Shown one piece after another: positions 26,866-34,408 of a DNA stretch of 38,280 bases. The stretch comes from Syntrophaceae bacterium UBA5744. Lineage in GTDB: Bacteria; Desulfobacterota; Syntrophia; Syntrophales; UBA2192. The stretch lies in assembly GCA_002419215.1 (NCBI GenBank), contig DIFQ01000003.1, forward strand, positions 1,001 to 39,280, read 5' to 3'. Under the pieces are notes generated by a model that was not told the origin of the DNA, searched no databases, and saw only the letters and a program-made list of their open reading frames with translations. Each line of letters starts with the position of its first letter. Position 1 is the first letter of the stretch. The position numbers and the translations under genes are program-made.

Positions 26866-27405
26866 ATGAACAGGGATGACATCGCGAACTACTTCGTCGT
26901 CGAAAAGCTCCGGGATCGGACGGCAACAATCCGCGCGATCAAGCCCGAGGACAAGGGGCTGCTCCTCGAGGCATTCAAAGGGCTGGAAACCGGTTCGATC
27001 TATATGCGATTCTTCGGGCCCAGGAAGGAGCCGACCGAACGGGAACTTGCAAACGCCACGGAAGTGGACTTTATCCGCCACGTCGCCCTCGTCGTGTGCG
27101 TCCGGGAGAATGCGGGGGAACGGATCATCGGGGCAGGGCGCTACTTCGTCATCGAAGGACCGAACCCGCCGTCGGCCGCGGAGATTGCCTTTGCCGTCGA
27201 GGAGGACTACCAGGGCCAGGGCGTCGCGTCGATCCTGTTCAGGCACCTCCTGCGGGTCGGGCGGGAACAGGGCCTCTCCCGGTTCGAGGCCGACGTTCTC
27301 CCGGGGAACAGAAAGATGCTCCGGGTCTTCGAAAGGGCCGGCCTTCCCGTCGAGACAAAAGCGTCGAGCGATTCCATTCACATGACGATCTTCTTGAACA
27401 AATAG
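26866..27405 (+). CDS. GNAT-family N-acetyltransferase
   Basis: 179 residues from the ATG at 26866, supported by AAGGAGG at 26849-26855; a TTG at 26821 would only add a poor leader. The GNAT fold is clear: T-I-R-A-I-K-P-E-D at the start, E-I-A-F-A-V-E-E-D-Y-Q-G-Q-G-V-A with the acetyl-CoA pyrophosphate loop Q-G-Q-G-V-A, and L-P-G-N-R-K-M-L-R-V-F-E-R-A-G-L-P-V-E at the C-terminus. It resembles the GNAT domain attached to some acyl-CoA synthetases, here alone. Such proteins acetylate lysines of metabolic enzymes; the target is unknown. Cytoplasmic. Confidence 0.85.
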   Translation: MNRDDIANYFVVEKLRDRTATIRAIKPEDKGLLLEAFKGLETGSIYMRFFGPRKEPTERELANATEVDFIRHVALVVCVRENAGERIIGAGRYFVIEGPNPPSAAEIAFAVEEDYQGQGVASILFRHLLRVGREQGLSRFEADVLPGNRKMLRVFERAGLPVETKASSDSIHMTIFLNK

Positions 27406-27408
27406 TGC

Positions 27409-27423
27409 GTTCCCGGAGGGAAC
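27409..27423. repeat. Small palindrome after the GNAT gene
   Basis: GTTCCC-GGA-GGGAAC, a perfect 6-bp inverted repeat with a 3-base centre, begins four bases after the GNAT stop. It has no T tract; it may be a weak transcript-end hairpin. Nothing else coding is seen up to the patatin remnant at 27597. Confidence 0.35.
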
Positions 27424-27596
27424 AGACAATCGGATTCGTGCAGCCAGGCAATCGGGCATTGATTCAATCGCGGTGGCATGAAACCGCCGTGATCGGAGAG
27501 TGGAACGAGGGGTGGCGTTCCTGTCTCGATGCGAAATCGGGTAGAAGAATAAGCGATCCAATCCGAAGCACAGCATGTCTCCGAGGGAGATGAAAC

Positions 27597-27884
27597 ATGG
27601 ACCCCGGAGTCGCGATTGCCTGTCAGGGGGGAGTAAGTCAGGCGGCCTTTACCGCCGGCGTTCTCAAGGCCCTGCTTGAGAACAGGATTCAGGATCGCGT
27701 CAGCCTCGTCAGCCTGAGCGGCACCTCGGAGGGGGCCATTTGTGCCTTCAAAAAGCAGATTGCAACGTGCAAACGTCAGAAAATGCGGAGTCATGATTTT
27801 GAAAGAAAAGAGAAGGTTCCCTTATTCACTTGCCCGATATTTCTCTACTCGACGGAAGGGACTGACGGGTCCCGGCACGGCTGA
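27597..27884 (+). pseudogene. Patatin-like phospholipase remnant
   Basis: 95 residues. The first 50 match the start of a cytosolic patatin: V-A-I-A-C-Q-G-G-V-S-Q-A-A-F-T-A-G-V-L-K and the nucleophile elbow L-S-G-T-S-E-G-A-I-C-A. Normal members read G-G-G-S in the oxyanion loop and G-T-S-G-G-A; here both glycine positions have changed. After A-I-C-A the sequence turns into Lys/Arg/Cys-rich text without patatin features, and the other frames do not continue the family, so the rest of the gene (with the Asp of the dyad) is missing. A good RBS (GAGGGAG) remains before the ATG. I read it as a decayed, 3'-deleted gene; a short functional peptide is less likely. Confidence 0.65.
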
Positions 27885-27915
27885 TGCGAGCAGGGCAGTA
27901 TAGGAGATGCACGAA

Positions 27916-29187
27916 ATGAAAGCGCGTTTGAAAGTCCTGGGAGCGGTCCTGATCACGTGTTGCCTCGCTGGATGCGCGACGACGGGCGGTTCGGCATCGG
28001 GGGGAAGCCATGCGGTCGCGCTGGAGCTTCGCCAGGTTGACGGATCGGTCCTCGGCAGCGAACGTCTCAACGCCATCCGCGCCGAGACGTCCGGGGCGGA
28101 TTCGCAGCAGCTTTACGGGTACTTTCTTTATCGAGACGGTTTGACGGTACAGGTCACCGGTCCGACGACCGCAAAAACACTCGGCAAGATGTCCCTGAAA
28201 GAGGTGCAGGCCGATTATCAGCGCGTCAACAAGGAAAGCAGGCTCAACGGTGGCAGCCTGGTCATCCGGGAGGCCGTCCACGGCAAAGCGGTCTGCGGCT
28301 ATACGGCGAACATGCCGACATTGAATTGCACGGTCCGGAGCACGATCGATGCACTGGGCGGGTCATCCGCCCTGCAGTTGACTTGCGCCGCCGATCATCC
28401 AGCAGCGGTTGAGCTGGCAGCAGTCGAAGCAGCCGCGGTCGAACCGGCCGGTCAAAACGTGAAGGCTGTCGACGCCCCGAAACGAGCGTGGGAGGTCGGG
28501 GCAAAAGTCTCCTACTGGTTTTCGGACGTCAGCGGGGACCTTCGCATTGATGGAAACGGTATCCGGGGGACTACGATTGATATGAAGGACGATCTCGGCT
28601 TCGACAGGGCAGACATGGGTTTCTTCGAGGCATACGGGCGATACGGCCGTCATCGCCTGACGGTGGGTTACCAGAACGCCGAGTACTCTGGCTCGACCAA
28701 CATCCCACGGGAGATCATCGCAAAGGGCCAGACCTACCCGGCCGGTTCCCCGGTCGAAGCGACCTTGAGGCTGCAGACCCTGGAACTGGAATACCAGTAT
28801 GATTTTCTGAGACTCGAACATGTTCTTTCAGGACTGTCCCTGGGGGCCATCGGCAAGATCCTCTACGTGGAAGGGCATACGAGCAGCGTAGCCCCGGCGC
28901 TGGGATTGAGCGGGGAGGGGAATTTTTATGCGCCCATCCCCATGCTGGGTATCGGGGTCCAGGCGGGCCTCCTGGCGAACTGGCTGGAATTCCGCGGCAA
29001 GGTGACGGGCAGCACGTTCTCGGGCAACACGTTCATGGGGGCCGATGCCGCGCTATCGCTGACGCCCTTTCCCTACCTGGACCTGACCTGCGGGTACAAG
29101 TACATCAAGTATGACTACGAACAGGACAACGTGATGCTGGATGTCATCCTGTCAGGGCCTTATGTCGGCCTGACGATCAGGTACTGA
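27916..29187 (+). CDS. Lipoprotein with C-terminal outer-membrane beta-barrel
   Basis: 423 residues from the ATG at 27916, which AGGAG (27902-27906) serves at nine bases; the ATG at 27907 is too close to it. The signal ends in lipobox L-A-G-C (about Cys19). Residues about 30-160 form a soluble domain with several Cys. An Ala/Val/Glu linker leads into about 250 residues of amphipathic strands with aromatic girdles, ending in Tyr (V-G-L-T-I-R-Y), as for BAM-assembled barrels. A lipid anchor and a barrel in the same chain is uncommon. Family not recognised. Probably an outer-membrane sensor, channel or structural protein. The adhesin-E-like gene starts 17 bases after its stop. Confidence 0.75.
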   Translation: MKARLKVLGAVLITCCLAGCATTGGSASGGSHAVALELRQVDGSVLGSERLNAIRAETSGADSQQLYGYFLYRDGLTVQVTGPTTAKTLGKMSLKEVQADYQRVNKESRLNGGSLVIREAVHGKAVCGYTANMPTLNCTVRSTIDALGGSSALQLTCAADHPAAVELAAVEAAAVEPAGQNVKAVDAPKRAWEVGAKVSYWFSDVSGDLRIDGNGIRGTTIDMKDDLGFDRADMGFFEAYGRYGRHRLTVGYQNAEYSGSTNIPREIIAKGQTYPAGSPVEATLRLQTLELEYQYDFLRLEHVLSGLSLGAIGKILYVEGHTSSVAPALGLSGEGNFYAPIPMLGIGVQAGLLANWLEFRGKVTGSTFSGNTFMGADAALSLTPFPYLDLTCGYKYIKYDYEQDNVMLDVILSGPYVGLTIRY

Positions 29188-29204
29188 CGATTGAGGTTGC
29201 AGGA

Positions 29205-29786
29205 TTGAAGAGAGAGCCTCGCATCGGGGCGCAATGGAGAATAGGAATCCTCGTCCTCTCGGCGGTCGGTTTTCTGACCGGGTTCCAGACGGATGCGCTG
29301 CGGGCGAACTGGAAGTACGCCGGCGAATCGTCGCCCGGGATAGAGGGCGAAAAGACGCTTGCATTCTATGACTCAGAGAATATCGAGTACCTCGCCGACG
29401 GAAATGTGAAGGTATGGGTCAAGAACGTCGATGCGTCCGAAATCGAGGAGACTGTCTCCGGCGATCAGAGCATCCTGAAAAAAGCGGGGGACAAGGCGGC
29501 CCAATCCTACTATCCGCCCTATTTCCTGGCGAACCCGGATTCGAGTGAGAGCGCCGACAGCTACATTGCGATGATTGCATGGGAGGAAGCGGCGAATCGC
29601 GCCACTGCGAAGCCGAGGGCAAAACGCCTCTACGAACTCAACTGCGGGGAAAGGAAGATTCTGACGATCTCGACGATCCTGTACAAAAGCGACGGCACGA
29701 CGAGCTACTCCTCGGATTTCGACCGCTGGTCTCCCCTCATCCCGGATTCGACCGGGGATGCACTTCGAAAGATATTGTGCCGATGA
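29205..29786 (+). CDS. Surface-adhesin-E-like secreted protein
   Basis: 193 residues from a TTG start with a weak upstream GAGG. It has an N-terminal hydrophobic export segment (about 12-28). The mature part fits the adhesin-E-like pattern: W-K-Y, F-Y-D-S-E-N-I, G-N-V-K-V-W-V-K, a C-terminal Y-E-L-N-C-G-E-R-K-I-L-T-I-S with D-G-T-T, W-S-P-L-I-P-D-S-T-G-D, and a final Cys that could pair with the Cys in L-N-C. In Haemophilus protein E this fold binds host matrix, but in free-living bacteria the role is unknown. It follows the lipoprotein-barrel gene by 17 bases, so they are probably one transcript. Start choice is uncertain. Confidence 0.62.
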   Translation: MKREPRIGAQWRIGILVLSAVGFLTGFQTDALRANWKYAGESSPGIEGEKTLAFYDSENIEYLADGNVKVWVKNVDASEIEETVSGDQSILKKAGDKAAQSYYPPYFLANPDSSESADSYIAMIAWEEAANRATAKPRAKRLYELNCGERKILTISTILYKSDGTTSYSSDFDRWSPLIPDSTGDALRKILCR

Positions 29787-29800
29787 GAGACCTCCCGTGC

Positions 29801-29834
29801 GAGAATTCGCCGGAAAGGCAAATGTAGAATTCTC
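29801..29834. repeat. Inverted repeat downstream of the adhesin-E-like gene
   Basis: GAGAATTC (29801-29808) and GAATTCTC (29827-29834) are a perfect 8-bp inverted repeat around an 18-base loop. No T tract follows. It may be a weak transcript-end hairpin. Confidence 0.35.
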
Positions 29835-29922
29835 TATCAATTGACGGTATGATAAATGATAGATGCAGGCAAAGAATCCATCCTGCATTTTTTCAATGAA
29901 ACTTCAGCCAGGAGGGAAGCGA

Positions 29923-30207
29923 ATGAAACGGTATATCGTGGAAGGCATTGCTGACGTGGGGGCCGCTCTCTTTGAGGTCGTACAGCGATATGAAAAGAGC
30001 GGATTTGCAGAAGCCCGGCTGGTGCCGAAGGATTCGAAGACGGCCCGTCACATCGTCGACGGCTACCTGAATTACGTGAGGGGGCGGCACAAACGGAGCA
30101 GCGTCATCATCAAGCGCCTCAGCCTCGTGTTCGAAAAAGGCCGGGGCGATCAGATCGGGTCTTTCATCGTGGGCATGGGCAAGCCCGCAACTAAGGCCAG
30201 GAAATAA
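29923..30207 (+). CDS. Small basic protein of unknown function
   Basis: 94 residues from the ATG at 29923, preceded by GGAGGGA; the frame is open from 29863 but those residues lack a RBS. No signal peptide or membrane segment. It is mixed alpha/beta and Lys/Arg-rich at its C-terminus, with K-S-G-F-A-E-A-R-L-V-P-K-D-S-K-T-A-R-H and R-L-S-L-V-F-E-K-G-R-G-D. No family recognised. It is cytoplasmic and could be a small nucleic-acid or protein-binding factor (guess). It closes with a good hairpin terminator. Confidence 0.65.
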   Translation: MKRYIVEGIADVGAALFEVVQRYEKSGFAEARLVPKDSKTARHIVDGYLNYVRGRHKRSSVIIKRLSLVFEKGRGDQIGSFIVGMGKPATKARK

Positions 30208-30243
30208 TCATTTCGCAGGGCGGCATCGAAACAGGCAAGGACA

Positions 30244-30285
30244 AGCGCAGGACCGGCCCCGGCCCTGCGCTTTCGTTTATCTCTT
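30244..30285 (+). terminator. Terminator after the small basic protein gene
   Basis: AGCGCAGG (30244-30251) pairs with CCTGCGCT (30264-30271) around a GC-rich loop (accggccccggc), and TTTCGTTTATCTCTTT follows. A T-rich run after a stable stem suggests factor-independent termination just before the sensor kinase promoter. Confidence 0.65.
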
Positions 30286-30304
30286 TGTCGCGGTGTCGTT
30301 GCTC

Positions 30305-30333
30305 TTGCTTCTTTGCCTGCATTCCGTTATAAA
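30305..30333 (+). promoter_or_regulatory. Candidate promoter of the sensor kinase operon
   Basis: TTGCTT (30305-30310), 17-bp spacer, TATAAA (30328-30333). A start near 30340 would leave about 56 bases of leader, which contains the palindrome at 30356-30373. It partly overlaps the preceding terminator tail. Confidence 0.48.
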
Positions 30334-30355
30334 AACAAGTTATTAGGTCATTTCT

Positions 30356-30373
30356 GAACGGAAATGTCCGTTC
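30356..30373 (+). promoter_or_regulatory. Palindrome in the sensor kinase leader
   Basis: GAACGGA-AATG-TCCGTTC, a perfect 7-bp inverted repeat in the leader between the promoter and the start codon at 30396. It could be a repressor operator or a leader hairpin. It does not match the TGGACC operator. Confidence 0.45.
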
Positions 30374-30395
30374 CCATTCATGCCAGGGGTTCCCA

Positions 30396-33059
30396 TTGTA
30401 TAAGAGCCGGAGTCAAATCAGGGCCATGGCGTTTTGCCTCGCCCTCCTTCTTCTGACCGTGGGGTCTGGGGGCCCGAGCCTTGCCCAGTCGCAGTCTCCC
30501 GTTGATATGAGCGGAAAGAGCGTCCTGCTTCTCCACGCGTACAATTACGAGGCGGCCTCGTCACTGGTGATGGATCCCATTTTTCTGAAGAAATTCACGG
30601 AGGCTGGCCTCGACGGCAGCAACATCCATTACGAATACATGGACCTCAACAAACACACCGACCCGGCATACCGCCTGGATTATAAGCGATTCCTCCAGCG
30701 GAAGCATGAAAACCGCTCCTTCGATGTAATCATCGCGATGCATCGCACGGCCCTCGCGTATCTGCTCGAGGAGGGAAAGGACCTGTTTCCCGGGGTGCCC
30801 GTGGTGAACGTGATCGCCGATCCGGATTTTCTGCGTCCCGAGATCCGATCGGAATACGAGAGCCGGATGTCCCTGATGAACCGTACCTTCGTGATCATGC
30901 CTTTCTCGATGGGAACCGATCCGACCGTGCGCAGCATTCTCGATCTCCGACCCGACACGCGCAACCTCTTAGTCGTCAGCGGTAGCGAAAACCTGGACAG
31001 GCAGATGGCCGAAAGCACTCGGCGCGGCCTCGAGCCGTGGCGGCGAAAACTGCAAATCGAGTACCTGATTGGCTTGCCGCTGGAGGAAGTCCTCGAACGG
31101 GTCTCGGCGCTCCCGCCCAAAACCGCCATCCTGTATACCGTCTTCGGATCCGACCCGAACCGGACCTATCGGAATCCTGAAGTACTGCATAGAATCAGCC
31201 AGACGGCCAACGCACCCGTTTTCGGCCTCTACGATACCCTCCTGGGAAATGGAATCGTAGGCGGCGTCATGACGGATCACGGTCACGAGGCGACCCGGGC
31301 CGTCGGGATAGCCCTGGAGATCCTCCGGGGCAGATTCCCGGCCGAAACCATCACGGTAGACCCTGCCGAACTGATCCCCACCTTCGACTGGGTGCAGCTG
31401 AATCGCTGGGACATGAGCGAGGGCAGGCTGCCCCCGGGAAGTGTCATCCTCAACCGTCCCAAATCGCTCTGGCATGACTACCGGGAGTATGTCATCGCCG
31501 CCGTTGTCCTGTTCCTGGCACAGATGCTCCTCATCGGGGCCCTCATTTTCCAGACCCTGCGCAGGAGAAAAGCCGAGAGAAAGTATCGCGATATCTTCGA
31601 AGGCTCCCTGGAGGGGATCTTTGAATCATCCGGGGAAGGGCGGGTATTGACGGCCAATCCTGCATTTGCGAAAATCCTAGGTTATGACTCGGCTGAGGAG
31701 GTGCGAGCCTCCGTTACCGATTCAGCCAACCAGATCTGGGTCGATTCGGAGGAACGTGCTGAGTATGTCCAACAGCTCGAGGAGAATGATGTCGTCCTGG
31801 GTTATCAGTGCCGGTTTCGGCGCAGGGACGGGACGAGCATCTGGGTGTCTCTCAACACCCGGAGAGTGAAAGGTCCGGACGGGAAGACGTTGTTCTACGC
31901 AGGCTTCCTGGAGGATATCACGGAAAGGAAAAAAACTGACGAAGCCCTGAAAGAGTCGGAGGGGAAATACCGCAGCCTCTATGACAGCATGATGGACGGC
32001 TACGTGCTGGTCGACATGGACGGTCGGATACTCCGGTATAATGAAACGTACCGGGCGATGACGGGCTACTCGCAGGACGAACTGCAGAGGTTGACCTACC
32101 GAGACATCACGCCGGAGAAGTGGCACGCAGCCGAGAAGGACATTATCGAGCAGCAGGTTCTCGTCCGCGGGTACTCCGAGGTCTACGAGAAGGAATACCG
32201 GAAGAAAGAAGGGTCCGTCTTCCCCATCGAGCTTCGAACCTTCCTTCTCAAGGATGAACGGGGAAACCATGTCGGGATGTGGGCGATCGTCCGCGACATC
32301 ACGGGGCGCAAGCTGATCGAGTCGGAGACCCGCAGGCTCAGGGAGGACCTGGCCCACGTCACCCGGGTGTCCACCCTCGGTGAACTGACGAGTTCGCTTG
32401 CCCACGAGATCAACCAGCCCCTGGCCGCCATCCTAAGCAACGCCCAGGCGGCACAACGGTTCCTCTCGCAGGCCAATCCGGACATGCAGGAGATCGCAGA
32501 GATCCTGGGAGACATCATCCGGGACGACAACCGGGCTGCCGAGGTGATCCGGAAGATACGGGCCCTGCTGAAAAAGGAGGAGATCCGTTTCGAGGCACTG
32601 AACCTGAACGACGTGGTCGAGGAAATCCTCAACGTGGTCCGCAACGACACGGCCCTGTCAGCCCTGGCGATCGAGGCGACGTTCGCTCCCCTTCTTCCGG
32701 CCGTGTGGGGAGATCGTATCCAGCTTCAGCAGGTCATCCTGAACCTGGTCATGAATGCGGCGGAAGCCATGCGGGACGGGAGCCCCGGCCGCCGAAGTCT
32801 GACCATCAACACGTCAAAGAGGGATGAGCAGTTCGCGGAGGTCTCCGTCCGGGATGCCGGGCCTGGAATCGACGAGAACATCGCAGGCAGGATGTTCGAA
32901 CCCTTTTACACGACGAAATCCGGAGGGATGGGGATGGGACTTGCCATCAGCAGGCATATCGTCAGTTCCCACAAGGGCGAGATTCGGGCCGTGAACAATC
33001 CGGACGCCGGGACCACGGTTTCATTTACCGTACCCTTTGATGGCGAGTGGAAACCATGA
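30396..33059 (+). CDS. Membrane sensor histidine kinase with substrate-binding-like sensor and two PAS domains
   Basis: 887 residues. The start is TTG with AGGGG seven bases upstream; an in-frame ATG at 30426 is possible. An N-terminal export signal is followed by a periplasmic region (about 40-360) resembling ABC-transporter substrate-binding proteins. A TM segment near 365-390 is next, then PAS1 (about 400-515) and PAS2 (about 520-640). The kinase core follows: HisKA with phospho-acceptor His670 in S-L-A-H-E-I-N-Q-P-L-A-A-I, and an ATPase domain (about 760-885) with N-A-A-E-A-M, D-A-G-P-G-I and G-M-G-L-A-I-S. The dimerisation type is FixL/DctB-like. The PAS domains lack the heme-binding His pattern of FixL. 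The stop overlaps the FixJ-type gene by four bases, so the pair is translationally coupled. The signal sensed is unknown. Confidence 0.9.
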   Translation: MYKSRSQIRAMAFCLALLLLTVGSGGPSLAQSQSPVDMSGKSVLLLHAYNYEAASSLVMDPIFLKKFTEAGLDGSNIHYEYMDLNKHTDPAYRLDYKRFLQRKHENRSFDVIIAMHRTALAYLLEEGKDLFPGVPVVNVIADPDFLRPEIRSEYESRMSLMNRTFVIMPFSMGTDPTVRSILDLRPDTRNLLVVSGSENLDRQMAESTRRGLEPWRRKLQIEYLIGLPLEEVLERVSALPPKTAILYTVFGSDPNRTYRNPEVLHRISQTANAPVFGLYDTLLGNGIVGGVMTDHGHEATRAVGIALEILRGRFPAETITVDPAELIPTFDWVQLNRWDMSEGRLPPGSVILNRPKSLWHDYREYVIAAVVLFLAQMLLIGALIFQTLRRRKAERKYRDIFEGSLEGIFESSGEGRVLTANPAFAKILGYDSAEEVRASVTDSANQIWVDSEERAEYVQQLEENDVVLGYQCRFRRRDGTSIWVSLNTRRVKGPDGKTLFYAGFLEDITERKKTDEALKESEGKYRSLYDSMMDGYVLVDMDGRILRYNETYRAMTGYSQDELQRLTYRDITPEKWHAAEKDIIEQQVLVRGYSEVYEKEYRKKEGSVFPIELRTFLLKDERGNHVGMWAIVRDITGRKLIESETRRLREDLAHVTRVSTLGELTSSLAHEINQPLAAILSNAQAAQRFLSQANPDMQEIAEILGDIIRDDNRAAEVIRKIRALLKKEEIRFEALNLNDVVEEILNVVRNDTALSALAIEATFAPLLPAVWGDRIQLQQVILNLVMNAAEAMRDGSPGRRSLTINTSKRDEQFAEVSVRDAGPGIDENIAGRMFEPFYTTKSGGMGMGLAISRHIVSSHKGEIRAVNNPDAGTTVSFTVPFDGEWKP

Positions 33060-33685
33060 AAGACGCAAAGCCTGTCGTGTTCATCGTCGACGACGATCCG
33101 TCCGTCCGGAAGTCCCTCGAGAGGCTGCTGCAGTCCGTGGGGCTTTCTGCAAAGTCCTTCGACTCTGCCGCGCAGTTCCTGCAGTCCGGTCACGGGCAGG
33201 AGACGGGTTGCCTGATCCTCGACGTACGAATGCCCGAGATCAGCGGTCTCGAGCTGCAGGAGAAGCTCGCCAGGGCGGGGATCCTGCTGCCCATCATTTT
33301 TATTTCCGGCCACGGAACGATCCCGATGAGCGTGCGCGCCATGAAGGCCGGCGCCATGGACTTTCTCCTGAAACCATTCGACGAGCAGGACCTGCTGGAT
33401 GCCGTCTACCGGGCGATCGAGCGCTGCAGGCAAGGGAGGGCCCAGCGGGAGGAGTTCAAAGAAGTCGAGGACAAAATCCGCACCCTGACGCCGAAGGAGC
33501 ACGAGGTGTTCCTGTGGGTTATTGCCGGACTGCCGAACAAGAACATTGCCGACAAGCTCGACACCGCGGAAAAAACCGTCAAGGTTCACAGGGCATCCGT
33601 CATGAAAAAGATGGGCGCCCAGTCCGTGGCCGACTTGGTAAGAATGGCCGACCGGGCCGGCATACAGCCGTCGCCGGTGAAATAA
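33056..33685 (+). CDS. FixJ-type response regulator (REC + LuxR/NarL HTH)
   Basis: 209 residues from the ATG at 33056, which overlaps the kinase stop (ATGA). The receiver (about 8-120) holds Asp56 as the phosphorylation site (C-L-I-L-D-V-R-M-P) and K-P-F-D late. Residues about 145-205 are a LuxR-type HTH: L-T-P-K-E-H-E-V-F, N-K-N-I-A-D-K-L-D-T-A-E-K-T-V-K-V-H-R-A-S-V-M-K-K-M. Layout and overlap mark it as the partner of the upstream kinase. It is the obvious candidate to bind the palindrome pair whose second copy begins 56 bases after its stop (inference). Confidence 0.92.
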   Translation: MKDAKPVVFIVDDDPSVRKSLERLLQSVGLSAKSFDSAAQFLQSGHGQETGCLILDVRMPEISGLELQEKLARAGILLPIIFISGHGTIPMSVRAMKAGAMDFLLKPFDEQDLLDAVYRAIERCRQGRAQREEFKEVEDKIRTLTPKEHEVFLWVIAGLPNKNIADKLDTAEKTVKVHRASVMKKMGAQSVADLVRMADRAGIQPSPVK

Positions 33686-33740
33686 CCATCCGTAATTGCA
33701 TTTCCCTTCTAAATCAGGCGGTTATCCTTTTCTTCCGTAT

Positions 33741-33777
33741 TGGACCAAGGTCCAGTGCGGGTAGGACCAAGGTCCAA
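33741..33777 (+). promoter_or_regulatory. Tandem palindromic operator, copy 2
   Basis: The 37 bases match 16152-16188 exactly: TGGACCAAGGTCCA (33741-33754) and AGGACCAAGGTCCA (33763-33776), centres 22 bp apart. Flanking sequence differs, so this is not a long duplication but a kept site. It lies between the FixJ-type gene and the stand-alone receiver gene and probably drives the latter. Confidence 0.78.
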
Positions 33778-33798
33778 TTCCCCTGCCAGGTAAAAAGT

Positions 33799-33810
33799 TG
33801 TAATGAATTC
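33799..33810 (+). promoter_or_regulatory. Conserved -10-like block of operator promoter, copy 2
   Basis: TGTAATGAATTC begins 58 bases after the first base of the operator, exactly as in copy 1. TGTAAT is a fair -10 hexamer with no matching -35, as for an activated promoter. A transcript would begin near 33811 and leave about 86 bases of leader to the GTG at 33897. Confidence 0.6.
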
Positions 33811-33896
33811 GGAAGGAAGAAGGATTTCGCCCCTCAGCCGCGCAAACCGCATCGCCTCCTTCGGAGCAGCATCGGGGCAGGAGGGCGGAGGACAAG

Positions 33897-34298
33897 GTGA
33901 TACAGGAACAAGAGACCATTTACCTGGTGGAGGACGACTCGTCCCTGCGTACGGCCGTGCGCAGGCTGCTGCGATCCGCCCAGTACCGCGTTCTCACCTT
34001 CGCATCGGCCGAGGAGTTCTACCGGTCGGACTTCAAAACCAGTCCGGGCTGCCTGCTCCTGGATATCCGTCTACCGGGGATCAGCGGATTCGAGCTTCAG
34101 GCGAGGCTCCTCAACGCAGGCATCCGTATGCCTGTGATCTTCATCACCGGCCAGGATCGCGCCGGGATGGAGGAGTATGCGAGGCAGCTGGGCGCCTCCG
34201 CCTACCTGCGCAAGCCCGTCGACGAGGAGACCCTGCTGGCGGCGATCCGGCAGGCCATGAAACCAGTTTCGCAGGACAGCGGGCTTGACTCTTCGTGA
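33897..34298 (+). CDS. Stand-alone receiver-domain protein
   Basis: 133 residues from a GTG start, with GGAGG at 33887-33891. It is a single receiver domain: E-D-D acidic pocket near residue 12, phospho-acceptor Asp56 in L-L-L-D-I-R-L-P, the T in F-I-T-G, and the Lys of L-R-K-P-V. It resembles the FixJ receiver next door but has no DNA-binding or output domain. Such proteins can act as phosphate sinks or as feedback on a kinase (the rhizobial FixT, for example, inhibits FixL). Its gene follows operator copy 2, so it may be made when the circuit is on and damp it (inference). Confidence 0.86.
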   Translation: MIQEQETIYLVEDDSSLRTAVRRLLRSAQYRVLTFASAEEFYRSDFKTSPGCLLLDIRLPGISGFELQARLLNAGIRMPVIFITGQDRAGMEEYARQLGASAYLRKPVDEETLLAAIRQAMKPVSQDSGLDSS

Positions 34299-34408
34299 AA
34301 CGCCTGAAAGACACGGTCGCGGCCTTTGTGGGATTCGATGCAATATACGATGATCCATAAACCCGACCATACAAAGAAAACCATTCAACCAAAGGAAAGG
34401 ACAGGAAT

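Noticed and set aside
27406..27596. Possible gene between the GNAT gene and the patatin remnant
   Set aside because: Open frames here have no RBS or motif; only the small palindrome at 27409-27423 stands out.
29841..29854. TTGACG near TATGAT as a promoter for the small basic protein
   Set aside because: The two hexamers are only about one base apart, and neither has a partner at 16-18 bp.
30396..33059. Heme-based oxygen sensor (true FixL)
   Set aside because: The kinase core is FixL-like, but neither PAS domain shows the R-x4-H-x2-Y-type heme pattern, and the N-terminus is a periplasmic substrate-binding-like region.
33682..33725. ATAACC/GGTTAT hairpin as a terminator after the FixJ-type gene
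   Set aside because: Only a 6-bp stem around a 32-base loop; too weak to claim.
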